From: JANMES01 sp038229715 | Lineage (GTDB): Bacteria; Planctomycetota; Phycisphaerae; Tepidisphaerales; Tepidisphaeraceae | DNA length: 64,000 nucleotides | Reading direction: 5' to 3' | NCBI GenBank assembly: GCA_038229715.1 | Contig: JBBROD010000010.1 | Span: forward strand, 1-64,000 | In this document: positions 8,558-16,738 of the stretch, one piece after another | Layout: each line of letters starts with the position of its first letter | How positions within the stretch are numbered: the stretch's first letter is position 1 | The notes under the pieces: generated by a model | Databases searched by the model: none | What the model saw: only the letters and a program-made list of their open reading frames with translations | Told to the model about the DNA's origin: nothing | Translations under genes and position numbers: made by a program

Positions 8558-10576
8558 TCACTTTTTCTGCTTCTCACCCGATTTGATCGACACCGCGCTG
8601 AGAGAGGACATTGCATCGATGCTGATCAGCGCATTGCGCGATGCGTCATTCCCAAGGATTGTGGCCAGGTTCGGGCCGGTGGGAATGGCCGGGTCGGGCT
8701 TGCCGGTTTCGCCGCTGAGGAGGACGGCCGTCCGGCCGACAGGCAGCCTGACCGCGCGACCGGCGACGACCGGCGGGCCATTAATCGTTTCCGTAACGGC
8801 TGGCGCCCAAGTCCAAAGCGGTTTGGCGGACGTAGCGTCGATCGCCGTTAGTTTGTCGTCGACGAAGATCGCGGCGTTGCCGATCGCGCCAAGCAGCGAT
8901 GCGCCGTCCATCCCACTCGCGATTTCCCACCGTTGCACGCCCGATTTGCGATCCAGCGCGACCGGCCCGGCCATGTCCTCGGCCGCCACGATCACCGCAT
9001 CCCCCGCGACGGCCGGCGTTGACATCCACCGCGCGGGCTGGCTGAAGTGTTGCCCCAACAGCAGAACCTCCGGCGGAACGTCGCGCCCGTCACGACGTTC
9101 ACCCGCGTCCGGCGGGAAATTCAGCGGCGTTTTGCCCAGCAATCTACGCAACTCGGCCAATCGCCTGGCGAACGGCTCTTGTGCATTCGGCTCGTTATGA
9201 ATGATCCGTCGGCCGAGCGAGATCAAATCGTCGCCGATCGTTAACGCCTGAGTGTACGGCTTGGCCCAGCGGATTTTTCCGTCGAACCGGTCGAGGCACA
9301 CCGTGATGCCCGTACTGGCGTTAGCGAACACGTCGCTGCCGTCGATCGCGACGCCCGTGCAGCGCCACAGTGCATCAGACTCGCGCAGCGAACCCGGCTC
9401 GCGGCCGTCGGTGAAGTTTGCGTAAGAGCCGATCTGCGTCTGCCACAACAGCCGGCCGGTCATCGTTTCAAACGCCAGCACGCCGACCGGCGAAGGACGC
9501 GCCGTGTCATCAATGCCCACCACCACGGTGGTTCGCCCCGCGATCACCGGGGCCGATGCCAGCGACCACGAGCCCAGGGCCGAGTTCGATTCCGTGCTCC
9601 ACAGCGGCTTGCCGTCGGTCGCGCGGAATGCGCGAAGACAGCCAAACCGCGTCCCGCCGACGATCTGCCGGGCGATCACCAGTTGCGGCTTGCCGGCCGC
9701 GTCGCACAGCACGGCCGGGCGATTGAAACTGGCGCGAGCGCCGGCGGATTCGCCGTCGGTCTTACCGACCGCAAACTGCCACAATAGTTCGCCACTTTCC
9801 TTGCTGGCGACGATCCCGCGTTCAGTGGAAGTAAAGACGATCCCACCCGCGCCGACCGGAATGACCCGCCGCGCGGCAGCCAGCGGCGAGATGCCGTACC
9901 ACGGCGCACCGACCGGAATCGCGGTGCCCGTCGTTAGCGGTTGCTTCTGAATTGCATCAAGGACAGCTTCCTGTGCATCGCTGGGCTTCCACCCGCGCGC
10001 GGCGGCGCGGGTCAGCAGTTCGGTGACGGCCGACGCATCGCCGTAGTCCGCCATCCGCACCGCCGCCCGGCCGATGGCTTCGGCGGCGACGCTTGAACAC
10101 GGGTACGCCGTCGCGACGGCCAGAAACTCCTCCGGCGTGGCGGCGGGTTTGACGATCACCTCATCGAGCAACGTTTTGGCGGCCGAGGCGTTGAGCTTGT
10201 CGTACTCGGCGGTGATTCCCGCGATGGCCGCCGGTGGCATCGCGTCGGTCCAGACGCGCAGTGACTGAAGCACGCCGCCTTCACCGGCGATCAGCGCATC
10301 GGGCGCGTCGTGAACGATCGCATCGATCCGGGCTGCGGCGTCGGCAAAATTCCCCTGCTGCATAGCTGTCTGCAACGGCGGGAGCAGATTCTTTACGTCA
10401 AACGATTCCGTCGGCGGAGTAAACGGCGCGGGCTGGGCACTCAACACTCCAGCAAGGACGTAGCTTATCAGTACGCCGATGTAGGGCACGCTATTGCGTG
10501 CCGCGACCCGGCTTAGTCCGCGATGCAACGGCACGCAATAGCGTGCCCTACATTGCATGTGAATCAAAGGTTCCAT
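8558..10576 (-). CDS. PQQ-type beta-propeller repeat protein (BamB/quinoprotein-like), probably exported
   Basis: The C-terminal two thirds carry repeated propeller blades of the PQQ/YVTN kind (for example GKPLWSTESNSALGSWSLASAPVIAGRTTVVVGIDD and GVQRWEIASGMDGASLLGAIGNAAIFVDDKLTAIDA). The N-terminal 250 residues are helical and Ala-rich. Such proteins are scaffolds or alcohol dehydrogenase-like enzymes; no PQQ-binding residues could be verified, so function is open. The start is uncertain. The ATG at 10576 follows the gamma-carbonic anhydrase stop and gives 672 residues. However, residues after it are translated from an inserted palindrome (10479-10553). A GTG inside the right-hand part of that palindrome would give the signal peptide-like (M)PYIGVLISYVLAGVLSAQPA. 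Confidence 0.75.
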   Translation of the reverse strand: MEPLIHMQCRARYCVPLHRGLSRVAARNSVPYIGVLISYVLAGVLSAQPAPFTPPTESFDVKNLLPPLQTAMQQGNFADAAARIDAIVHDAPDALIAGEGGVLQSLRVWTDAMPPAAIAGITAEYDKLNASAAKTLLDEVIVKPAATPEEFLAVATAYPCSSVAAEAIGRAAVRMADYGDASAVTELLTRAAARGWKPSDAQEAVLDAIQKQPLTTGTAIPVGAPWYGISPLAAARRVIPVGAGGIVFTSTERGIVASKESGELLWQFAVGKTDGESAGARASFNRPAVLCDAAGKPQLVIARQIVGGTRFGCLRAFRATDGKPLWSTESNSALGSWSLASAPVIAGRTTVVVGIDDTARPSPVGVLAFETMTGRLLWQTQIGSYANFTDGREPGSLRESDALWRCTGVAIDGSDVFANASTGITVCLDRFDGKIRWAKPYTQALTIGDDLISLGRRIIHNEPNAQEPFARRLAELRRLLGKTPLNFPPDAGERRDGRDVPPEVLLLGQHFSQPARWMSTPAVAGDAVIVAAEDMAGPVALDRKSGVQRWEIASGMDGASLLGAIGNAAIFVDDKLTAIDATSAKPLWTWAPAVTETINGPPVVAGRAVRLPVGRTAVLLSGETGKPDPAIPTGPNLATILGNDASRNALISIDAMSSLSAVSIKSGEKQKK
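10479..10553. repeat. Nested palindrome inside the 5' end of the PQQ-repeat gene
   Basis: Two 24-base arms (10479-10502 and 10530-10553) are perfect inverted copies. Each arm contains its own palindrome (GGCACG ctatt-type CGTGCC) and opens with GTAGGG. The element lies in the N-terminal coding or leader part of the propeller gene. It shares the 22-24-base, GTAGGG-starting design with the element at 15248-15300. Confidence 0.9.
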
Positions 10577-10580
10577 CCTC

Positions 10581-11117
10581 TCATCTACCGCCCGGCGAGT
10601 CCGGCCGTTGAAAATCGCCGTTGACGTACCGCTGAGCCAGCGTGACATAGTGTTTCGCCAGCCGGCGCATGTACAGCAAGTCTGCCTCCCGCACCGGCCG
10701 GACGATTTTCCCCGGCACGCCCATGACGACCGATGCGTCCGGCACGATCATCCCCGGCGACACCACCGCGCCAGCCGCGATCAGACATTCCTTGCCGATA
10801 TTCGACCGCCCGAGCAGCGTCGCCCCCATGCCGACGAGCGACCCAGCCCCAACCCGCACGCCGTGCACAATCGCGCCGTGACCGATGACGACATCGTCCT
10901 CGATCACGTTCGCCTCGCCGGTATCGCAGTGGATGCATGCGCCGTCCTGCAGGTTGACACGAGCGCCGATGAAGATCGGCGCGACATCGCCGCGCACTAC
11001 GGAGTTGAACCAGAAACTGGCATCGGCGCCGATGGTGATGTCGCCGGTCAGCGTTGCGTTATGGGCGACGTAATAGCCGCCAAGGGTTTTGCTGAACAAG
11101 GGCATTGGTCTGCTCAA
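10581..11117 (-). CDS. Gamma-class carbonic anhydrase-like hexapeptide-repeat protein (YrdA/PaaY family)
   Basis: The 178 residues form a left-handed beta-helix of hexapeptide repeats (ITIGADASFWFNSVVRGDV, VVIGHGAIVHGVRVGAGSLVGMGATLLG) followed by a C-terminal helix (LLYMRRLAKHYVTLAQRYV). Metal-ligand histidines are visible in CIHCDTGE and IGHGAIVHG. Proteins of this family are trimers that bind Zn or Co; some hydrate CO2 and others are of unknown activity. The ATG at 11117 overlaps the EamA stop by four bases, indicating translational coupling. Confidence 0.88.
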   Translation of the reverse strand: MSRPMPLFSKTLGGYYVAHNATLTGDITIGADASFWFNSVVRGDVAPIFIGARVNLQDGACIHCDTGEANVIEDDVVIGHGAIVHGVRVGAGSLVGMGATLLGRSNIGKECLIAAGAVVSPGMIVPDASVVMGVPGKIVRPVREADLLYMRRLAKHYVTLAQRYVNGDFQRPDSPGGR

Positions 11118-12055
11118 TCCTTCGATTTCAATTGCCCGGCCAACTCCACGAAAACGTTCGCCACGATAATCAGCGCCGCGCCCGCTGTCGCCACGGCGGA
11201 GAGCGTGGTCCTCTTTTCGGCGTAATCATACACGGCGGCGAAGATCGGCTCGAACAAATAGAGCAGCGACGCGCGCGTGGCGGTGATCTTCGGCTGGTAA
11301 AACGTGAGGATGCCGAACGACGCCACTGTCGGCAGAAACACCAACAGCAGCAAGCGCGACCAGGCGTCAAACGCCAGCGGGATCGACCAATTCATCGTCC
11401 CGCCGCGGTGCAGGACGAAGGGCAGCACTGCGAAGGCTGACAACCCGGTCACCAGCACCGAGACGCCGGTGATGCGGAACGGGTTATCGCGCGGGACGAT
11501 CGCGTTCACGCCGATGAGGTAGAACGAAAACACCAGCGAACAGGCGAGACCCAGCAGTTCACCGCGGCCGAAGCCGGTCGGCGATGCGCCGGTCAGCATC
11601 CAAATGCCGACCGTTGCCAGTGCAACGCTGACCCAAATCCCCCACGGAGGCAATCGCAGCGACCAGACAGCCACGATGATCGGCACGAACAGCACGGTCA
11701 GCGCCGTGAGAAACGCGCTGACGGCCGGCGTGGTGAGGTTCAGGCCGAGCATTTGCAGGAACATCCCGACCGCCTGCAGCAGCCCGAGGAACGCCCCGCC
11801 GGCCAGGCTTTTGAGCGTCCATCCGCGCCGCGACTGCGGGAAGATTGCGAACCACGCGACGGCTGCGAGTGTAAAGCGAAACGCCAGCACGTATATCGGC
11901 CCGGCGGCGGAGTTGACCGGCAGGCCGAGGCGGGCGTTCGAGAAATCGCCGAGCGTTTTGGCCCAGGTGAAGCTACAGCCCCAGAAAACCGTCGCGAGGA
12001 TGAGATAGCCCGTGGCGATGCGCTGCGTGCGGGGCGAAGTAGTGGCGGTAGTCAC
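11114..12055 (-). CDS. EamA/DMT-family transporter
   Basis: The 313-residue inner-membrane protein has about ten hydrophobic helices in two EamA halves. The first opens with GYLILATVFWGCSFTWAKTLGD; the second ends near LLYLFEPIFAAVYDYAEKRTTLS. Members export small metabolites or amino acids; the substrate cannot be read from sequence. The frame is open to 12112, but that extension runs through the edge of the repeat at 12105. The GTG at 12055 (VTTATTSPRTQRIATG) is a more likely start. It is coupled to the carbonic anhydrase gene by a four-base overlap. Confidence 0.8.
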   Translation of the reverse strand: MTTATTSPRTQRIATGYLILATVFWGCSFTWAKTLGDFSNARLGLPVNSAAGPIYVLAFRFTLAAVAWFAIFPQSRRGWTLKSLAGGAFLGLLQAVGMFLQMLGLNLTTPAVSAFLTALTVLFVPIIVAVWSLRLPPWGIWVSVALATVGIWMLTGASPTGFGRGELLGLACSLVFSFYLIGVNAIVPRDNPFRITGVSVLVTGLSAFAVLPFVLHRGGTMNWSIPLAFDAWSRLLLLVFLPTVASFGILTFYQPKITATRASLLYLFEPIFAAVYDYAEKRTTLSAVATAGAALIIVANVFVELAGQLKSKD

Positions 12056-12104
12056 GTGGATAGATTTAAAGAGTGAACTGCCAGACGGCAAGTCACCAAA
12101 GCAA

Positions 12105-12247
12105 TTTACCACAGAGAGCTCAGAGGATCACAGAGATGCACAGAGGAAGATGAAGCCACTATGTTTTGCAATTTTTCTCTGTGTTTCTCTGTGTTTCTCT
12201 GTGAAACTCTGTGAAACTCTGTGAAACTCTGCGTGCTCTGTGGTAAA
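12105..12247. repeat. Palindrome with 10-mer tandem arms between two minus-strand genes
   Basis: The outer 12 bases are perfect inverted copies (TTTACCACAGAG at 12105-12116, its complement at 12236-12247). The right arm is a tandem array of 10-base units: three TTTCTCTGTG-type, then AAACTCTGTG-type. The left arm is a degenerate complementary array (CAGAG every 8-10 bases). It lies between the small open frame at 12266 and the EamA gene. Confidence 0.9.
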
Positions 12248-12265
12248 AAATTCCGCCGGAATACA

Positions 12266-12409
12266 TCACGCCATTCTCTCCCGCACGAACCAACTTTGCG
12301 TCAGGTGCAGCAGCAGCAGCGCGAACGACGACACCCGCATCACCACTGCGATACTCGATGCTTGGAGGTATTTGTCATCTTCCAACTCGTGGATGATCCG
12401 GTGCGGCAC
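12266..12409 (-). CDS. Possible 47-residue membrane micro-protein
   Basis: A GTG-initiated frame gives (M)PHRIIHELEDDKYLQASS, then a hydrophobic stretch (SSFALLLLHL) and a charged end (VRERMA). It lies in the gap between the oxidoreductase and the EamA gene, on their strand. No clear Shine-Dalgarno is visible, and chance coding or a remnant of a larger gene is possible. I do not recognise it. Together with the repeat at 12105 it accounts for most of the 415-base gap; nothing else is seen there. Confidence 0.25.
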   Translation of the reverse strand: MPHRIIHELEDDKYLQASSIAVVMRVSSFALLLLHLTQSWFVRERMA

Positions 12410-12470
12410 GATTTCCTCGACGGTGGCGGGTTTGATTCAGCGCGCTATTTTCTGTAATTCCTGACTTCAG

Positions 12471-13697
12471 CTAAAGCTCGAGCGGTCCGGAGAAATGGGT
12501 GTAATTTTCGAGGCTCTTCGTTCCCGGTGGGACGGCCCAGGGTAACAACCCCGATTCGCTCAGCAATTCGCTCGACGTGGCGCACTTGGCGAACGCTGCC
12601 TCAATGTCGGGGATCGCCCGGAGCTTGCCGCCATCGGTTTGGTTGATCACCTGCACGTACTTCGGGTCGATCGGATGGACCTTGGCCGCCTCCGACGCGC
12701 CATTGACCACCTTGAGGTGCCCGCGGGCCATCTCCAGTGAGACGACCAGGTCATTCCCCACGCCGCGAACCCAACGGGCCAGCTTGTTGATCATCTGGCT
12801 GCGGTTGTCGCTCTTGAGCGAGATGGTTTTGTGGGCGCTGTTGGATTCGAACGTCGCCTGTTCGTTTGTGGTGTACCGCATCCGGCCGCGGGCGCCTTCG
12901 ATATCGATTCGCGGGTGTGTCTGCATCTGGCAGGCGTGGGTGAGCAGGATCAGCAGCGGAATCTGCCCGTCCACTATCACGCGGAGCGAACACGTGTCGT
13001 ACGTTTCGATCGGATTCACGCGGTACAACTCAGCCGTCACTGAAAGAGGCTCGGCCATGCTGCGTTCGGTCGCGCCCATGAAGAACAGCGCCAGGTTGAT
13101 GTAATGAGCCAGCGCGTTGGATGCCGGGGTGTCCATCACCCACGCGCCGTTGTGTTTGATCTTCCCTGCCCAGGTGCTGCGCCCGTAATACTTGTCGCCG
13201 CGGCTCCAGCAGGCGTGGAGCGTGGCCTGCTTGATCTTCCCGATCGTGCCGGCCAACAGTTCTTTCTTCACCGCGAGGTTCACGTCGTCATAAATGTCTT
13301 GGAATGCGATGGCAACTTTGACGTTGTGTTTGTCGCGTGAGGCGATCATCCCCTCCAGATCGTCCAGCGAACCGGCGGCGGGCTTCTCGCAGATGACGGC
13401 TTTCCCCGCGGCGGCTACTTTTTCCATGAACGGGCGGTGCAGGTCGATCGGGACCGGCAGCCAGACGGCTTCCACCGGCTCGGCCAGCATCTCGTCCAGA
13501 TCAGTAAAGACTTTCACGCCCGCGGCGCGGAGCTTGGCGGCGCGATCGGCGTGGGTTTTCAGATCGGGCTCGCAAATCGCTTCAAGCTTGATCGGCGGCG
13601 ATTTCTCTGCGGCGACGCGCAAAAAATGATCGCACATCGCGCCCGCGTAGCCACCCAACCCAACCGACGCCAAAAGTACCGGCTCCCAAGACGACAT
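12471..13697 (-). CDS. Gfo/Idh/MocA-family NAD(P)-dependent oxidoreductase
   Basis: The protein has an N-terminal Rossmann fold with a variant dinucleotide loop (ASVGLGGYAGAMCDHFL, residues 10-26). The family motif VICEKPAAGSLDDLEGM follows near 105, with the catalytic-type lysine in EKP. The C-terminal part is the alpha/beta substrate domain. The length of 408 residues is somewhat long for the family. Typical substrates are sugars, inositols or their derivatives; the exact one is not deducible. The ATG at 13697 gives a standard start. The gene is divergent from the membrane hydrolase at 13755. Confidence 0.88.
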   Translation of the reverse strand: MSSWEPVLLASVGLGGYAGAMCDHFLRVAAEKSPPIKLEAICEPDLKTHADRAAKLRAAGVKVFTDLDEMLAEPVEAVWLPVPIDLHRPFMEKVAAAGKAVICEKPAAGSLDDLEGMIASRDKHNVKVAIAFQDIYDDVNLAVKKELLAGTIGKIKQATLHACWSRGDKYYGRSTWAGKIKHNGAWVMDTPASNALAHYINLALFFMGATERSMAEPLSVTAELYRVNPIETYDTCSLRVIVDGQIPLLILLTHACQMQTHPRIDIEGARGRMRYTTNEQATFESNSAHKTISLKSDNRSQMINKLARWVRGVGNDLVVSLEMARGHLKVVNGASEAAKVHPIDPKYVQVINQTDGGKLRAIPDIEAAFAKCATSSELLSESGLLPWAVPPGTKSLENYTHFSGPLEL

Positions 13698-13754
13698 ATC
13701 GCCACGCTCCTATCTACTCGGTGCGACGCGAAGGATACGTTATGATCGCGTTTG

Positions 13755-14708
13755 ATGCACATCCCCACCCACATCCTTTCCGGCTGGTGCGTCGGCAATT
13801 GCTTTCCGCTGACCAAAAAGCAACGGCTGTTCTGCATGATCGCGGCGGCCATACCGGATATCGACGGGCTTGGCATCGTCGGGGGAATCGAGCAGGAACT
13901 GTATTGGCGATACCACCACGTGCTGGCGCACAACCTATTCTTCGGCCTGCTGGTAGCCGGCGTGCTGGCAGCGATCGGCGGGCGGAAATTGCTTACCTTT
14001 CCGCTTTATCTGGCGCTGTTCCACCTACACCTGCTGATGGATTATTTCGGCTCCGGGACGGGCTGGAAAATCTATTATTTCTGGCCGGTCTCGCCCGTGG
14101 GGTACAAAACGGATTGGGTGTGGGATCTAACCAGTTGGCAAAACACGCTGACTGCCGGGGTGCTGCTGGCATGGACGGCGGTCATCGCGTATCTTTTCCG
14201 CCGGACACCATTGGAGCTGATTTCGCCACGTCTGGATCGCATCGGGGTAGAGGCGATCGCGCGGCGCGGGCAGTCAACATCAGCAAAACCCACTCACGGG
14301 GAATTTTTAAGAGCGATTCATTGTGGCACTACGCGGCGGGCGGGAAACAAGGACCTGCGCCGGTTTCATTCGCCGACCTCCAGCAAATGGCCGCCGCCGG
14401 ACAGCTTCGGCCGACCGATCAGGTCTGGACGGACGGCATGGCACAATGGGCCGCTGCGTCGACGATCGACGGCCTCTTCAACGCCGCGCCCAAGCCGACG
14501 GGTTGGCACTACGCGGCAAGCGGAAAGCAATCGCCCGCGCCGGTCCCGTTCGCAAGACTCCAGCAGTTGGCCGCCGGCGGACAACTCCAGCCGGGCGACA
14601 TGGTCTGGTCCGACGGAATGCCGCAATGGGTGGCCGCGTCCACCATTCAGGGCCTGTTCGCCACCGCCCCGCAGCCGGCATATATGCAGCCGTTTCCGGG
14701 CGGGGTGA
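13755..14708 (+). CDS. DUF457/YdjM-like membrane metal-dependent hydrolase, 3' end out of register
   Basis: The first ~187 residues look like a membrane-bound metal-dependent hydrolase. His-rich motifs are MHIPTHILSGW, RYHHVLAHN and LFHLHLLMDYF, and there are three or four hydrophobic helices. After KPTHGEF (around 14306) the sequence becomes Arg/Ser/Pro-rich nonsense that overlaps the next gene by 388 bases in another frame. The change coincides with a T5 tract (14304-14308): with four T's the frame would end in TAA at once, right before the Shine-Dalgarno of the next gene. The intact protein is therefore probably 187 residues. This is a likely homopolymer error or a lost stop codon. Confidence 0.65.
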   Translation: MHIPTHILSGWCVGNCFPLTKKQRLFCMIAAAIPDIDGLGIVGGIEQELYWRYHHVLAHNLFFGLLVAGVLAAIGGRKLLTFPLYLALFHLHLLMDYFGSGTGWKIYYFWPVSPVGYKTDWVWDLTSWQNTLTAGVLLAWTAVIAYLFRRTPLELISPRLDRIGVEAIARRGQSTSAKPTHGEFLRAIHCGTTRRAGNKDLRRFHSPTSSKWPPPDSFGRPIRSGRTAWHNGPLRRRSTASSTPRPSRRVGTTRQAESNRPRRSRSQDSSSWPPADNSSRATWSGPTECRNGWPRPPFRACSPPPRSRHICSRFRAG

Positions 14709-15157
14709 TCGGGTATCAAAGCGCGCCGGTCGGCGTGCCAGCCTACGCCACGTTCGGCACACGCTTCGCAGCGTCGTTTCTCGACGGACTGATCATGGCG
14801 GGGATTAATCTCGGCGTCGGTTTCGCGATCGGCTTCACGTACGTCCTCGTCAACGGCGGCCGTAGTACGAAGAGCGTTGAGGTGTTTGCTTCGGTGATCG
14901 GCTACATCCTCGCGTGGCTGTATGAGGCACTGCAGGAATCCAGCTCTGCTCAGGCGACCATCGGCAAGCGAGCTTTGGGCATCGTCGTCACCGACGAGGC
15001 CGGCAAACGCATTTCCTTCGGCCGCGCGACGGGAAGGCACTTCGGAAAATATATCTCCACAATCATCCTGCTGATCGGCTTCATCATGGCTGCCTTTACC
15101 CAAAAGAAGCAGGCCTTGCACGACATCATGGCCGGTACGCTGGTGTTAAAAAAGTAG
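14321..15157 (+). CDS. GYF_2-GYF_2-RDD membrane protein
   Basis: Two GYF_2 domains of about 50 residues each (WHYAAGGKQGPAPVSFADLQ..., WHYAASGKQSPAPVPFARLQ...) are followed by a Pro/Tyr-rich linker. A C-terminal RDD domain starts at TFGTRFAASFLDGLIM and has three hydrophobic helices, ending RQ/KKQALHDIMAGTLVLKK. GYF domains bind proline-rich peptides; the RDD module is a membrane domain of unknown transport or assembly role. The chosen start is the TTG at 14321, with AAGAG about 8 bases upstream, because the upstream part of this frame is only the shadow of the hydrolase gene. Length would be 278 residues. Confidence 0.8.
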   Translation: MWHYAAGGKQGPAPVSFADLQQMAAAGQLRPTDQVWTDGMAQWAAASTIDGLFNAAPKPTGWHYAASGKQSPAPVPFARLQQLAAGGQLQPGDMVWSDGMPQWVAASTIQGLFATAPQPAYMQPFPGGVIGYQSAPVGVPAYATFGTRFAASFLDGLIMAGINLGVGFAIGFTYVLVNGGRSTKSVEVFASVIGYILAWLYEALQESSSAQATIGKRALGIVVTDEAGKRISFGRATGRHFGKYISTIILLIGFIMAAFTQKKQALHDIMAGTLVLKK

Positions 15158-15192
15158 TCCGTGAAGCGCCCACTTGGGATTGCTCATACGCA

Positions 15193-15247
15193 CTACCGCA
15201 CCGGCGAAATGCCGAACCGGAACGTCGTGTCGTTCTCATCGTAGTTC
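15193..15247 (-). pseudogene. Remnant copy of a phospholipase A C-terminus
   Basis: On the minus strand this stretch encodes NYDENDTTFRFGISPVR and a TAG stop. It matches the real C-terminus of the phospholipase gene just upstream (RYNQQDTTYRFGISLVR). The DNA is also similar through the same stretch. A palindrome (15248-15300) sits between the real stop and this copy. It looks like the tail of a tandem paralogue whose body has been lost. Confidence 0.7.
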
Positions 15248-15300
15248 GTAGAGTGCCACTCATGGCACCATCTGTCACGGTGCCATGAATGGCACCCTAC
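15248..15300. repeat. Nested palindrome between phospholipase A and its tail remnant
   Basis: Two 22-base arms (15248-15269 and 15279-15300) are complementary at 20 positions. Each arm has an internal palindrome around CATGGCACC/GGTGCCATG and an outer GTAG(A/G)G. The design matches the element at 10479-10553. It lies five bases past the phospholipase stop. Confidence 0.85.
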
Positions 15301-15305
15301 TCGGC

Positions 15306-16550
15306 CTATCTCACCAGCGAAATCCCGAAACGGTACGTCGTATCTTGCTGATTGTATCGGAGCAGGCTTTCGCCGTAGCCGGTGTAGATTTGGGCGTGGG
15401 CGTAGATGTCGAAGGCGTTGAAGAATAGTTTGCGAATGGGGTACGACACGTCGAGTTGGGCGCTGCCATTTTCCCAAGTATCGCCGATGCGACCGAGAAT
15501 TGCCACCTGCAGGCCGTCGGCCTGACCGACGATGAAATTCAAGTCGAAATATCCTCGGAAGTGCGTGATGTCCGGGTTATCCGCCAGGCTGCTGATGTAG
15601 ATATACGCCTTGGGCGCGAAAGTGAAAAACAGCGCGTCCTTGTCGCCGAGCGTAAAGACCGGGCGGAAGTAGATGCTGTTGACCGAACGCGAGTCATCCC
15701 CGCTCTTGCCGTTGGATTCGTGCTGCACGCCGGTCTGGAAATCGAATCGGGCAATATTTTCAAAATTGGGGATGCGGATGTCATTGGTCGCCCAGAAGAT
15801 TTCCGGGCGATAGATTGTATCGAAGAATGGCGCGCTGTCCTTGTTGATATCCCAGAACGAGGTTTGCGTGTACCCGAGATAAAACCCGTTCACCCACGGG
15901 TGGTCGGCTGCTACGTCGCTGCGGTCATTGAAAAGCCGGTATTTGAAAGAAATCTGATATTTAGCGCTCGGTGATGAATTACCGTCGAGAAAGTACATGC
16001 GTTCGTGCGGACTGAGCTTGTTCTTGACGAACTCGACCACGCCCGAGTCACTGGTCGTCGGGGGGCGCTTGGCGGGCGCGGTGAGCGACAGCGGCTCGGG
16101 GGCCACCACGGTGGTTGTGGTTGCGGTCGTTGCGTTGGTTGGCGACTTAGCGAGGATCCGCAAGACGCCCGAGCCTTCAATCGGCGATCTTAGTCGCAGC
16201 ACTTGCTCACCTACGCCCGCCGGGGCGGTCATGTCATAAGACACAACCACAAATCCACCCGCCGGAACCACTTTAGGCGGTTCGCCGACGCGCTTCAGTT
16301 CCACGGGCGTTCTATCGCCTGCTTCACCGAGATCGCCGGTGATGACTTCCGGCGCGGTCAGCGTCATGGTCTTTCCCTGAGCGTTGATCGCCAGCAGTTC
16401 AATACGGGCGGTATCCCCTTCGCGCACGCCGTCGGCTGGAGGGCGCACGATCCACTTAATTTCCTGTTTGGGTTCCGGCGTTACCACCTGCCCAAACACC
16501 CTCGATGACAACGCCAAAACGAAACACACCAGTAAGCCGATTTTTTGCAT
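15306..16550 (-). CDS. pldA: Outer-membrane phospholipase A (OMPLA family)
   Basis: The enzyme hydrolyses phospholipids in the outer leaflet of the outer membrane. A signal peptide (MQKIGLLVCFVLALSSRVFG) precedes about 170 residues of a beta-rich N-terminal extension. The beta-barrel follows (YQISFKYRLF...). The catalytic motif HESNG and the Asn in SRSVN are 14 residues apart, exactly the His-Ser-Asn spacing of E. coli OMPLA. The barrel ends in an aromatic-rich strand and a final Arg rather than Phe. The ATG at 16550 starts the signal peptide; a longer frame to 16583 is not supported. Its presence implies an asymmetric outer membrane. An AT-rich region follows upstream (16600-16660), a likely promoter. 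Confidence 0.92.
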   Translation of the reverse strand: MQKIGLLVCFVLALSSRVFGQVVTPEPKQEIKWIVRPPADGVREGDTARIELLAINAQGKTMTLTAPEVITGDLGEAGDRTPVELKRVGEPPKVVPAGGFVVVSYDMTAPAGVGEQVLRLRSPIEGSGVLRILAKSPTNATTATTTTVVAPEPLSLTAPAKRPPTTSDSGVVEFVKNKLSPHERMYFLDGNSSPSAKYQISFKYRLFNDRSDVAADHPWVNGFYLGYTQTSFWDINKDSAPFFDTIYRPEIFWATNDIRIPNFENIARFDFQTGVQHESNGKSGDDSRSVNSIYFRPVFTLGDKDALFFTFAPKAYIYISSLADNPDITHFRGYFDLNFIVGQADGLQVAILGRIGDTWENGSAQLDVSYPIRKLFFNAFDIYAHAQIYTGYGESLLRYNQQDTTYRFGISLVR

Positions 16551-16738
16551 GCGGCGGATTATACAGACGAGTTGGCGATCCATCGAGAGCGTTGCATCAA
16601 ACGATTTTTTTTTAAAGAAATAAATCTAGTTTTCAGCGTGAAAAAAACTGCACCCGCCAAGCGATCTCCGATCCGTTCTTCTTGCAGACGGCATCGTGCG
16701 GGGGGAAGAGAAGTTGTGCGACTGGATGAGTTTGATCG

